Source of the DNA: Apostichopus japonicus
Lineage: Eukaryota; Echinodermata; Holothuroidea; Aspidochirotida; Stichopodidae
Direction: 5' to 3'
NCBI RefSeq assembly: GCF_037975245.1
Contig: NC_092572.1
Coordinates: 4,857,501-4,921,500, forward strand
Length of the DNA stretch: 64,000 nt
Shown here: in pieces, positions 35,880 to 47,300 of the stretch
Numbering within the stretch: position 1 is the stretch's first letter
How the letters are laid out: each line of letters begins with the position of its first letter
Translations under genes and position numbers: made by a program
The notes under the pieces: generated by a model
Databases searched by the model: none
Told to the model about the DNA's origin: nothing
What the model saw: the letters and a program-made list of their open reading frames with translations, nothing else

Positions 35880-36628
35880 GTAGAAACATTATGAAACTAA
35901 AGTGATTCTATCTAGCCACAGAAGGTATGCGACAGTATGTGACACTAAAAATCTATGTTTTATCGCCATGTCTGTTTTCACATCCGGTTGAAAGGAAGTA
36001 AAACAAGGTTTGTGATAACCTATACCAAACATAAAATATTTGAAAAAAATAACCATATCATATTTACAATGCTGCTGGAAAATGCTATTTAATGTTCATT
36101 CACTAATTTGATGAATCTGGAATATGCAATGTTTCTGCAATAAAAATGATATTGGAAATTGAATTATACATTGAAGGCAAGTAGAAATATATCGTTTTCA
36201 TGCAAAACAAACCACTGTTTGTTGGGTGCTACAAAACATCATTATTCTCAGGCTCATAGGTTTACAACAACTCTCACAAAGAATATGTTAAAAATGAAAC
36301 TGAAGTGATTCTATCTAGCCACGGAAGATATGTGACACTGTGACAGTATGTGACACTAAAAATATATGCTTTATTGCCATTTCTGTTTTCACATCCGGTT
36401 GAAAAGAAGTAGAACAAGGTTTGTGATTACCTTTAGCAAACATAATTCTTGTTAAAAAAAAAACGTTATCTTACTTACAATGCTGCTGAATGATATTTAG
36501 AATTGCATTTTACATTGTTGGCAATTAGAAATATATCGTTTTCATGCAGAACAAACCACTGTTTGTTGGGTGCTACAAAACATCCGTTTTTTCAGGCTGA
36601 TAGTTTTACAACAACTCTCACAAAGGAA
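35880..36628. repeat. Tandem duplication, about 400 bp unit
   Basis: Two diverged head-to-tail copies, about 35,880-36,285 and 36,290-36,628. Both contain GTGATTCTATCTAGCCAC, then TTTTCACATCCGGTTGAAA, then GAAATATATCGTTTTCATGC and ACAAACCACTGTTTGTTGGG. The second copy lacks part of the middle. No coding potential. Confidence 0.85.
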
Positions 36629-37779
36629 AGGTTACAAATCGCGTTACAATAATTATTTTTCTACGACACCAAAGGACACAAATCACCTCCCCTCAATTGG
36701 ACCAAACAATGGTAAACAAAGAGACTTAAGGAAATTCAACTAAACATCTAGGTCAGTTGTTTTATAACGGCAAGACAAAATAACATGCAGTTGAAAATTG
36801 AGAAACTTGATTAATTTCCAACCAATCACGGAACTATTGGCGAAAGGGCGTGGTAAGTTTTATTCATGCTTTATTTGAATTCTCCAGCCTTCACCACTAA
36901 CTATAATTACTAAAGGGATGGATATCATATATAGAATCACCTAAGTTAAAGATACAGGATATAACCTGCAAAAATGGTTCACTGGGGATGAAGCACCTAG
37001 CTATAATACAATTCACAACTTTTACATATCACATGTACCACGAAATTGATAAACTCTATCTTGTGTTTCAGTATGAAACTTTCAAAATGACTGCAAATTG
37101 GCCTAGCTTAAGGCTAGGGGAACAGTAAGTGAATTCAGTCAGACAATCTTTTCCTTTGGTGCATGCAATTTCAGGATTATATCCCAATATTGGATAAGTG
37201 AGAAACCAATTCGAAATAAGTATCATGTGGATACCTGTTCTTAATAACACGAAAAGTCAATACGTTTATTTAGATACGTTTCATGTATATGTAGGGATAT
37301 CATTTCTCATTAAACCGAAATAAATCACAGAGATCTAGGCGCACATTTTGTGTTAGTTGGTGAAATTTTTTTAACTTTTCTGTTTGAATGTTTTTCATGG
37401 TTGCCATGGGAACTGATGGAACAATTTTCATATCAAACGGTTACAACAAAAACAGTGAAAAATATTGTGAAGAAAACATCGATTACTTCTCAATGAATTC
37501 TGCTAATAATTAAACATTTGTCAACTATTGTTGACGCACACGTTTTAATATCCTGTAAGTTGCTCCTATCCTGCTTACTATTGACATTATTGCATTCATA
37601 TCAGTTTGATAATATAACACAAAAGACTATTTAGACGATTGCAGAAGGTTCTTTTTGTTCTTTCAAAAGTTCTTGAACTTCTTTCCTTGCAGCTTCTGCT
37701 GTCTGAACTGTTTCTATTAGGATCATTTTTAAAGTTCTAATTGGGCACAAATAAATAACATCAACAAAATCCTTTTCTA

Positions 37780-38070
37780 GAGCGTCATGTCTGCTTCATC
37801 TCAATTGCTTGTGCTCTCGATTCGACCCCAGTGAGTTTAATCCAGTCATTCGCAGGTCATGTGACGTCATAATGCTTGGAAGTGTCTACGGGATGCAACT
37901 AAACATGGTATGTCTGCAACATATTTTCCGCTTGCATTGTCTTATATCGTAACCTACATAAAAACAGTTGGTTAACGTAGTATTACAGGCTCTTCCAACG
38001 CATGCAATCAACAATTTAAAGGTATTCCATTCTGGCTTTAACTAAGTTTAGTTTTAATTATTTGAAAGAA
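37780..38070. repeat. Dispersed block A, second copy at 45.5-46.4 kb
   Basis: Starts with TGTCTGCTTCATCTCAA, then TTCGACCCC-GTGAGTTTAATCCAGTCATTC and ATGTGACGTCATAATGCT, and goes on with CTTATATCGTAACCTAC. The same text is at 45,535-45,715 and, after a 500 bp insertion, at 46,250-46,440. The TTCGACCCC word resembles a tRNA B box, but no convincing box A precedes it. Confidence 0.7.
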
Positions 38071-38159
38071 GGTATACGGCTGGTTTCGAGAGAAAAATAA
38101 GAACGCAGAGCTTCAGTGTTTCGTTATATTATTGTTACAATATTTTGCTTGATTTCTTA

Positions 38160-38815
38160 TATTTTGAGGGAGTTGAGGGTGTTTGGTGGATTCCCATCGG
38201 TTTTACCTGCATTTCAATAGATTTAATTATCGATACATAAGGGGGAAGGGGGTTGCGATAACCTTTATAGATAGCAGCCACATAGCCTTTATGACGTTAT
38301 ATTGTCTTTTCCTGATTTAATGAACCACAGTTCTTTAACAAAACGCGCACTATGGTTATTTACCTTTATCAAACGAAAGACTTGTATGCTAAATTACATA
38401 CGTTTCATGCTCATTATGTAAGGGATTATTCATTTGGTTAAGGTGACATCAAAAAATGCACATGCGTCACATCGTACGGTTGGTAATTGTGAGAGAAATC
38501 TACTTCTATTGTATTATTTCAATCTTTGTATTACGTTGCTAAAGCAAATGAAGATAGACATTTTATATACATTTGATATAATGATTGAAGTAAGTTCATT
38601 TTCTTCAAAAACTTTACAAATCAAAAATGGACGAACGTGTTTTACTGCCTTGTAATTGCTGCTAAGTTGCTTGTATTATTGACATCAAATGAAAACATAA
38701 AACCAGTTTTTCATACGCGAAAGTTCTGTTGCTTATATAAAACACAATCACACTTGCTGTACTGCAATTAAAGCTACTAATATAGTCCTTGTTGCAAATT
38801 GCATTCATATCGGAT
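38160..38815. repeat. Dispersed block B, copy 1 of 3
   Basis: Shares with 43,830-44,240 and 53,905-54,545 a chain of words including AACAAAACGCGCA, ACATACG, GGTTGGTAATTGTGAGAGAAA and CTACTTCTATTGTA. Copies 1 and 3 also match further downstream (38,640-38,815 and 54,365-54,545), while copy 2 passes into the signal-peptide exon of the repeat-protein gene. All three lie on the plus strand. Confidence 0.7.
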
Positions 38816-41189
38816 TCCTTTTACTTTTATCAGCCGGATACAAGTTACTGCGAAAATCACTTCACTGACCTTCGAATTTGACTTTACTGCTTGTTATTGC
38901 TGTAAATTCATTACATTTGCGATTAAGACCTGAACGCTCTGTCTTTGAGTTTTTGAGTTCTCCTTTGTAATATACGAATTTGTCAAGAAGCTAACAATTT
39001 GCTTCAATCTTCGATGAAAACCCAAGGTTGAGAAATATCATCAGTATTAAGCACTTTCATTATAATTACAACAGCGTTAGTACTTTTAAGAAAGAATCTG
39101 CATCAAATACTAAGATGGAGATTAAAGCTGTCAATACACATATGGCATATTTGCTATTACACCTAATTTGAACAGAAAAATGTCATTGTTACAGTTGAAT
39201 ACTGTGAATATGAAAGCATTGTGTAAAATTGGCTATAGCGAAAGGACCATGTTCAATAATGCATGCTATGTATATGGAACAATGTGGCTAAATAACCGAT
39301 GCTGCACCCACCCTAGAGACCAATGGACAGATTCGTAGTCAGATGATGGGGGTGCAAGGTGTATTTTACAGACACTTTCAGTGACGAAATGTAGAACAAC
39401 AAACAATCGCAAAAAGGAAAATGAAAATCTGTTTTGATATATATTACATATGGTTTTATAGCACGGTGTGATGTGTTTTTCAAAATAATTTTCTCATTAA
39501 CAATGCTAATAGAGTAAGTTAACTTTAATTCGCCGATCATATTTTTAGTCGAAGCTCCTTGTGTGGTATGGAACCTAAATTTCGTCTTTATTAAGTCTTT
39601 AATTAATAATATGGAGATATAAGATACTTGTGTATATGCACCTATCCACATGTATTGTTATTGTTTTGTAATGATTTGATCGTTAATATATACAGGGCCT
39701 TAGTCACTGGGAGCACGCTTGCATGTGCTTCCTGCAGTACTCCCCTCCCCTCCAGAAGAACTTAGAAGAACCATTTCGTTATCCTCCAAACGATGTCGAA
39801 TCCGTATTTATACACATGCACCGAAAGGGTAATTTTCATAGCAAATAATATCTTCGATTGGGCGCATATATCGTAGTTCAACTGATTAACACTAAAATTG
39901 TGCTAAATGACGATATGTCCACAATTTATACCAATTGATTCCAAGCATATTAGAAAACAATTGAAAAATATGAAATCATGTTTTTGGCTGTCTCCATCGG
40001 GAACAGCAAAATAAACAAGATTAACTAAATTGGGATTTCTATGAACTACGATAATGGCATGCATTAATTAAAATAAGATTAACCATAAGGAAGGTTACAT
40101 ATTATCAATCCAAACAATTTCAAAATAAGGTAAAAACTCTGCAAAACGGTATTGCTCAGAAGCAACCAGCACGTTACCGTGTTGTTAAGTTACCTGTCGA
40201 CTTCTTAAATTAGTTAATTTCTACTTGTATCATGCAATATATTGTTTCAAGTCTGAGGTTTGTAACATTGCAAAACCGAACATATTAAGAAGACAAAATG
40301 TTTTAAAGTGGCAGCAGTTCCATAATGTTTGAAGTTGTAACATCACTGCCCGTTATTTCGTGAATCGGGAACCAAGTTTTTCTGCAGACAAGCGGATCCA
40401 GGGAACAATTGTAAGGGTTGTACATCGCTTTTTGCCAAGGACAAAAGAAGAAGCTAGGGTGCCCCCAAGATCCTCATAAGTTGCATTCATCTTACCCAGG
40501 TCCACATGAGGTAGTATATTATTCATTACATGTTGTTCTAGTAACAACGGAATGTGAGTCTATCCATCAAACTGTGGGAAATGAAGGTGAGTTTTAAAGG
40601 AACTAACGACATGCTTTAATGTTTCCGTTTTTTTTTTATCTTGGTGGATTGTACTTTGTAATTGTTATGCAAATGGTGACGCATTCTTCTTATCATATTT
40701 AACAATGTTGATGCGTGGTCGCGTGATCAATTCACCATCTATCTCCCTGTACTGAAGCGGTACTGTGAAACTTTATGGGTTATTCCTTTGTGACACAATA
40801 TCTTCTTTATATCTGTTTCTGTGATTTCTGAATGGCTGTCAAATACATCAGTCGTTAAAATGATGTAATTAATATTTTGTGTCATTAATTTATGTAATAT
40901 AGCAATCAATTTAACACTGACACGTCGTAGTCTACTATATTAAAACTGATTGTTTCGGTTTGCAAAGTTTTCACCTTCAAACAATTTTAAAAGTTTGGTT
41001 GCTCCTTCTACCATGGAATAAATGATGGTATCAGCGTCTAGTAAACACAAATTGGTAAATGCTTACATACCATGTTTTACCCTTTAATACTTAATCGACC
41101 AAAATACACCATTAATGTGGTTGTTAACATGATGTTAGTGTTAACGATAATAATATATAATACAGATGCCAGCTTCCCTTACTTCACCG

Positions 41190-42360
41190 TTAATTGTTTA
41201 CATTGTCTCTGTAACATTAATATGTATGTTCAACTGGAAAGTATTTTATTCAGCTTCATTTGGTCCAGAAAACCAGACAAAGTTAAGCGCACTACACTGA
41301 TAAGCTCTATTTCAGAATGGAGGTTAAATGCAACCCATATTAACAATTTTATAAATGGTTTGAAATGCACTTGGTTAAACGATATACTGATGCAAACGTT
41401 GCCTTTTGGAAAATTTACTTCAATAATTATCTAAAAGAATATGGAGCTGAGTTAATTTTTGATTCCAACTACAAGGCAGGTTATGTGGTCACGCATACTG
41501 CATTCATTGATGATGGTCTTAATGCTTGGTCTGATTTTGCATTTAAAGAAGTTAACGATAACTTTAAAAGTCAAGTCATCTGGAATAATCATCATAACAA
41601 AGTAAATGACAAAGTAAATGACAAAGTAAGATTTTATAAAACATGGTTTTAAGATGCATTAATGATATCATTGGTGAAAATTATCACTTTTTATCGTACT
41701 CAGACTTCAGAGAAAAGTATCATATTAGCCGCTCTTTCATTGTTTATTATGGGATAATTAATGCCATCCCAGTTCACTGGAGAAGGTCATTTAGTCTAGC
41801 TCAGACTGGCACACCTGTCGAGGTGTATTTATAAGCAACTTATTTTACAGGCATGTATGAGTTATAGGTCGATTGATAAAAACTTTGTTTTAAGTGATTT
41901 TCCAAACTCCTTTTAAATCCTTAAGATAAAATACTAATATCATTTATTTTCAATACCGTTTTCTGCACCGCAATTCTAGGAACTAATTATTTTTTAATTA
42001 ATTTGTTATTTCTCATAAAGAAAACGGTAGACCCCCTCTGTAATCTGTGCGGACGTAGAGATGAAACAATTGAGCACTTTTAATGGGAATGTAATGCAAG
42101 TCCTAATTTTATTTTGGACGTCTAGCAAAGGATTTTTTAAGACAGTTTTTTTCAAAAAAAGGATATTTTCTTTGGATATCAACTTTTGTTGAAACATCCA
42201 TTGAACTTTCTCATCTTTCATATTTAATACTACATTTTCCAGAAAAGTTACAAAGTTTCTATATTAATTTAAGTTCGCATCACAGGTACAATTCTCCTAG
42301 GCATTTTCCTAATAGCATTTCAAGATCTGCTTTTGGCGGGTGCAGAATGTTATTTGAGTA
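41190..42360 (+). pseudogene. Decayed LINE: C-terminal part of ORF2 (L1/Tx1-like)
   Basis: Broken plus-strand frames keep the order of the 3' end of a LINE ORF2. 41,220-41,420 has FSFIWSRKPDKVKRTTLI followed by a Leu-rich segment ending LKCTWLNDI, the pattern after the reverse transcriptase palm in L1/Tx1-type elements. 41,365-41,830 carries on in two further frames (WKIYFNNYLKEYG and later SYSDFREKYHI). At 42,034-42,105 comes the Cys/His motif PLCNLCGRDETIEHF, then a stop in place of the usual residue, then WEC. Frameshifts and stops make it non-functional. The catalytic reverse transcriptase motifs and endonuclease are not present. The clade is a moderate guess. Confidence 0.75.
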
Positions 42361-42599
42361 ACAAGATTAAGTTAAAAGACTTTACTTATTAGTTTTGCAT
42401 AAAATGTAGCAGGTAATACCTGTTTGCTTCAATTTCCTTGTGTCTGTTTGAGAAACAGACATTATTTGTTGTTACTTTGCGGAAAGTATATTGAAATAAG
42501 TGTTGGCAAAATAAAATAAAAAATAACGGTGGTTAGCCTAAGTTACTGTAGGGGTATACGAACCGCCTGTTGTTAGTCCATGATAAAAATTCCCGATCT

Positions 42600-43520
42600 T
42601 GTCCGTGAAATTTCCTTCAATGTGGACACTGTCACGAACTAAATGTATCCAATATATCGTTGTATTTATTAATAGGGATGAACTATGTTAGTATGTTTCA
42701 TTGCAAAAGCAAAGAATCAACAGTATCTGCACTTCGAAGTTTCATTTATGCAATAATAGCATAAAATTACTCAAGAACATTGCACCCATTCCATCTTTAC
42801 CGACCTGCAACTTGTTTACAATCGACGTACCACAGAGAAACGTTAAAGAGCAGAAATCGGCTCCGGCCAAATGTCGTATTTCACAAACAAACTGTGGAAA
42901 AGTTCATACAATTGCCAAGTAGTCCTGTTACAGAGAATGACAGCGAACTACATAAGAAGCCTGAATAACAAGTAAATATTTGACTTGATCAAGTCTCCCG
43001 TGGGTGGAATTATTTTCAACATGACGGGAAGATTAAGATGGAAACATTTTGCTACTTACACCAAAAAGCGTACTGGTCATGAATACAAAACAAATGTTCA
43101 TAATCGTAGCATTTGATATGTGACTTACATTTCATCATAACTGAAAACTCTACAGAAGGCCCTGTTATTGGGACCTCACAAAAATATTTTCCTGAACCAA
43201 CTTTGGTTCTCCATCATTCAAATGACATTTCAGCAGGTTTGGAAAAACGCTCTAGGAGAGGTAGCATATTTTTCAGAAAATGGCCTCTCGTGACCTCAAA
43301 TGACTTTTAAATATAAAATGTATGATCGCATATATGACAAGTTAACTCACAGGAAGCAATGAAGAAATTTCAGCTGAATCGAATGAAAAATGACGAAAAA
43401 TAGTAGGCATTCAAACACGGTGACAAAATGTGACAGAATTTCGGAAGAACCGCACGCTGACTTTAACTTAACTGAAAGCTTTCAGCTGAGTTGCAAATGA
43501 ATGTCAGGGGCGCAGTCACA
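42600..43520. repeat. Dispersed repeat, second copy of the 5.6-6.4 kb family
   Basis: Diverged copy of the block at 5,630-6,450, recognised by matching words in the same order. It lacks the tandem duplication found in the first copy. 43,500-43,820 after it is low-complexity, with a run of G at 43,793-43,800. Confidence 0.5.
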
Positions 43521-43829
43521 TATATGTCTAGGGGGAGAGGGTACCCCATACACCAACTGACAAACAAAATATTAAAAAAACTCTCACTGTACAGTACATA
43601 ACATGTTAACGGATATATACTTGAACATCTGAATGGTTGAAATACTTCAAAATTGTTTCAAAACGTACAACAGTGTAGCACAATATTGCGCGTACACAAA
43701 CTTCATTTACAATAATTTCTTAATACGGAGGGGCACTATGGGTCTCCCTCCCCTACACCCTCTATTTACCTTACCATTATTCTTTTGAGCGCGGGGGGGG
43801 CTAGGGGGTTGTGAGTTGGAGCTGCAGTT

Positions 43830-44240
43830 AACTAGATGTAAGTATCAGTTCAACAGGGAGGGGAGCTTGCGATATCCTTTAAAGATAGCAGTCCTATAGA
43901 TGACAATTTTTGTGCTGTTTTGTGCTGTTTTGATGAACGACAATTTAATGATGAAATGCGCAGTATGAGTATTTGCCACCAAGAAACGAAAGACATGTTT
44001 GTTAAACTACATACGTTTCATGCGTGTTATGAAATGAATTTGATCATTTAGCGAAGGAGACGTAAAAACCTATATATACGTCAAAACGTTTGGTTGGTAA
44101 ATATGAGCGAAAGCTACTTCTATTGTACTGTTTGAATATTTGTATTAGGTCACCATAGCAGATGGTTTACTGATGACGTATTATACATATTCATGGTTGA
44201 TTTCAAACTGTCTTACGTCACGTTGAATACTGTTTAAACA
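43830..44240. repeat. Dispersed block B, copy 2, directly upstream of a signal-peptide exon
   Basis: Diverged copy of the block described at 38,160-38,815. It ends about 100 bases before the first ATG of the repeat-protein gene, so it probably overlaps that gene's promoter. A TTTATATGA TATA-like word is at about 44,300. Confidence 0.55.
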
Positions 44241-44341
44241 AGTAGACTTTAACATATATCATGGACAAAGGTTCGTACTGACATCTAGTGTTCGAGAGCT
44301 TTATATGATGATCAACGGTGAACAGCTGTAGGTTACTTAAT

Positions 44342-47300
44342 ATGCCTGTAAAGCTTACAGCAAAGTCTTGTACGAAACTTGTCACCAGAAGGACAAAAAT
44401 GACTCTAGTGCTTCTTTTGTTTGGATTATCTACATGGCTTAATGTAGTAGATGGTGAGCTTGATTATACCCTTTGTTTTTATACTCTTTCAGAATTTTAT
44501 CTCCGTAATGGTAATACGATCCTGGTTGGTTCACGCTGATAGTTATCTGTAAGGGGAGATGTGTATGGTTAGGGTTGGGTGAGGAGTCGTTGTTTAAGAT
44601 GAGCAACAAATCTAAAAAAACGAAAGCGATTGGAATCAATAAATCGTTTAGAAAGGAAAAGAGTGCACATTTGTCGGTGTTTGAAATGAACTGGATACAT
44701 TTATTGTAAACATCTTGCGTATATTGAGCAGATCGGAGTAGTGTGGAGTGGAAAACGAACTTTGTGAAGTGAAGAGATTATACAGAAATTTTACACAATG
44801 CATTGAATTGAATTAAGACAAGTGACAAAGAATAACATAGACTAGAATAGACTATAAGTTTAAATACTATAGTGTAGGGTAGAATATAGAAGTGACAAAC
44901 TTTAAAATGAAGTTTGTAATTGGTTGGACTGAAGTTGAATACTTTAGTAATAGCGTAACATAGACAGAATACACTACAGTGAAATAAAATTTAAGATGTG
45001 CATAATGGAATATGTAGTGCACTAAAGTGATATAGTGCACTAAAGTGATATAGTGCACTGAAGTGATGTGAACTGAAGTGAAGTGCACTGAAGTGATAGA
45101 GTGCACTGAAGTGATAGAGTGCACTGAAGTGAAGTGAAGTGAAGTGCACTGAAGTGATGAAGTGCACTAAAGTGATATAGTGCACTGAAGTGATATAGTG
45201 CACTGAAGTGATAAAGTGCACCTAAGTGAAGTGCACTGAAGTGAAGTGAAGTGCACTGAAGTGAAAAGCACTGAATAGAATAGGTAAAGCATATGCATAG
45301 CATCATGTGTAGGGGCGCGAGGTGGATCAGAATGGGCTGAATGGACCTGAATGGACCAGAATGGAGGGACTGGAGTGGGGTGATGGGGGGTGATGTGGAA
45401 TGGTTGTTCAAAGTGAAAGGCTTTATAGTATTACTAGTATTTGATATTAAACAAGTGACCAGACATTGGTTACACCAACCCATTATAGTTCTTATTGAAC
45501 ATTAATAAATAAGATATAAACACAATTATTTTCCAGGGCGTAATGTCTGCTTCATCTCAACTGTTAGTGCTCTTGGTTCGACCCCGGTGAGTTTAATCCA
45601 GTCATTCAGGAGGCCATGTGACGTCATAATGCTCGGAGGTGTCTACCAGATGGTGCCTGACTTTTTAAAATTGCAAATACATGAGTGTCTCAATGCAACT
45701 AAATATGGTATGTCTGTAACATGTCTTTATCACGACAATATAACGTTTTGAGGAACTGACTTAATATAGTCAAAACAATACAAAAGCTAAAAGGAGGAAA
45801 GAGGAAGGAAAAATAAAAGAAATTCTCATCCTTTTATTGATTAAAATAAAACCAAACTGTTATCAAACTGATTATCCGCTAACAAGTCCGTGTAAGAGAA
45901 TGTGTAAAATGTGTAAGCTTAAGATGTTTCGATCCTAGCAGGATCTTCTACAGATGTTGACTGACAAGTTACAGTAACAGAAGGGACAAATACATACACA
46001 GAATATAGACAGGTTAATAAGCAGGGTTAACACAAAAGAGAAAGATGTACGAGGATTAGTAGACAAGGGATGGAGAGAAGAAAAAAAGGTAGGAGATAAA
46101 CTGTGACAATGAGAGGAGTAAGGGAAGAGGGTCGGGAGTAAACTAGAGAAGGGCAAAGACAGAACATTATCGAGAAAATATCCTGCTCGGATCGAAACGT
46201 CAGGCCCTCTTACATCTACACTTTTAAAGATCCATATATTTAGATATTTTCGTTTTCCAGGTGTGTTTGTTTCACTTACACTGTCTTATATCGTTACCTA
46301 CGAATGCAAAGTTTCAGAAGGGGGTAAGGCATGCTCTTCCTACACATGGCAGATTTATAAGCTATTTTATTCTGGCATTAACTAATTTAAGTGAATGCCA
46401 GATTTATTAGAAGACATTAGGTGAATAAAACGCGACAAGTCTTTCTGCATCACTGTTAAGAACAAAATTATATATTGTATTGTAACATAATTTCAACAGC
46501 TTGATATTTAATATTAAAGGAATACTCTGGTAGCAAGCATTTTGCTTAGTAAAACAATCCGTTGTTATCTACTATTTATAAATTGTTGCCGTGTATTTTC
46601 GTATAACATGACATCTTGACGATTCAATTAAATTATTAAACGAACTTACTTCCGCTATGTAAGCTCTCTTTACTGACATTGAAAGTCTCTAATACGTTTG
46701 AAGTAAATCATCTCTGAAACTTTGAAGTTTTCTGCACTATTTACTTTGTATTTATTTAATCTGATTTGCCAAACATTTCCATGTGTGATAGATAACCTTT
46801 TTGGTTATCAAAAAACGTATTAAATGTTTATCCTTCTTATTATTCAACTTTTAACAGAAATTAAATAGTAAAGTTTCAATGCATTCAATATTTAGATGGA
46901 GAAGCTTAATTAAATAGCGGTGAAGAACTGAACATGCTCAGACAAAGAAAGGAAAATTTACTAAAGGACAAAAAAAGAGAGATTATATTGGTAAAATCTA
47001 ATTTGAGCAGCCTTAGAATCTTTAGGCTTTTTCTCAATCGACTTTTGAAACCTTAAAAAGAAAACTATATTTTGCTGACAAGACACATTACAATTTATAA
47101 ATACTGAAGAATTCGTCTAACCTCCCTTTTTTAATTTTCATAGAATTTCTTTAACTTTTCATTTTTTGGGCAAAATAAAGTTTAATGGCATGTCTTTTAA
47201 AAATTCTGTATGGTTTCCTTACGCAAAGCACAAATGTTTCATATTTGTTGATATTAGGTCTACTATACATCGTTGGTTACAAAACATACACTACAATCTC

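Larger units (their letters stand above)
32122..41071. other. Repeat-rich intergenic region without supported genes
   Basis: No exon chain was found on either strand. The stretch contains diverged copies of blocks seen elsewhere: 31,921-32,000 resembles 53,885-53,960, and 33,690-33,860 resembles 55,975-56,130. Near 32,625-32,720 the word GGTGTCGACGAC occurs twice. Other open frames are short and unconvincing. Confidence 0.55.

Noticed and set aside
35880-36628. CRISPR-like or regulatory repeat array
   Set aside because: Only two diverged copies of a 400 bp unit; a plain tandem duplication in an animal genome.
41072-41834. Intact reverse transcriptase gene
   Set aside because: The frames are broken by shifts and stops, and the catalytic motifs are missing; only the C-terminal part remains.
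44867-45483. Minus-strand open frames over the GTGCACT array
   Set aside because: They only translate the satellite (HFSALYHF repeats) and have no splice sites or conserved domain.
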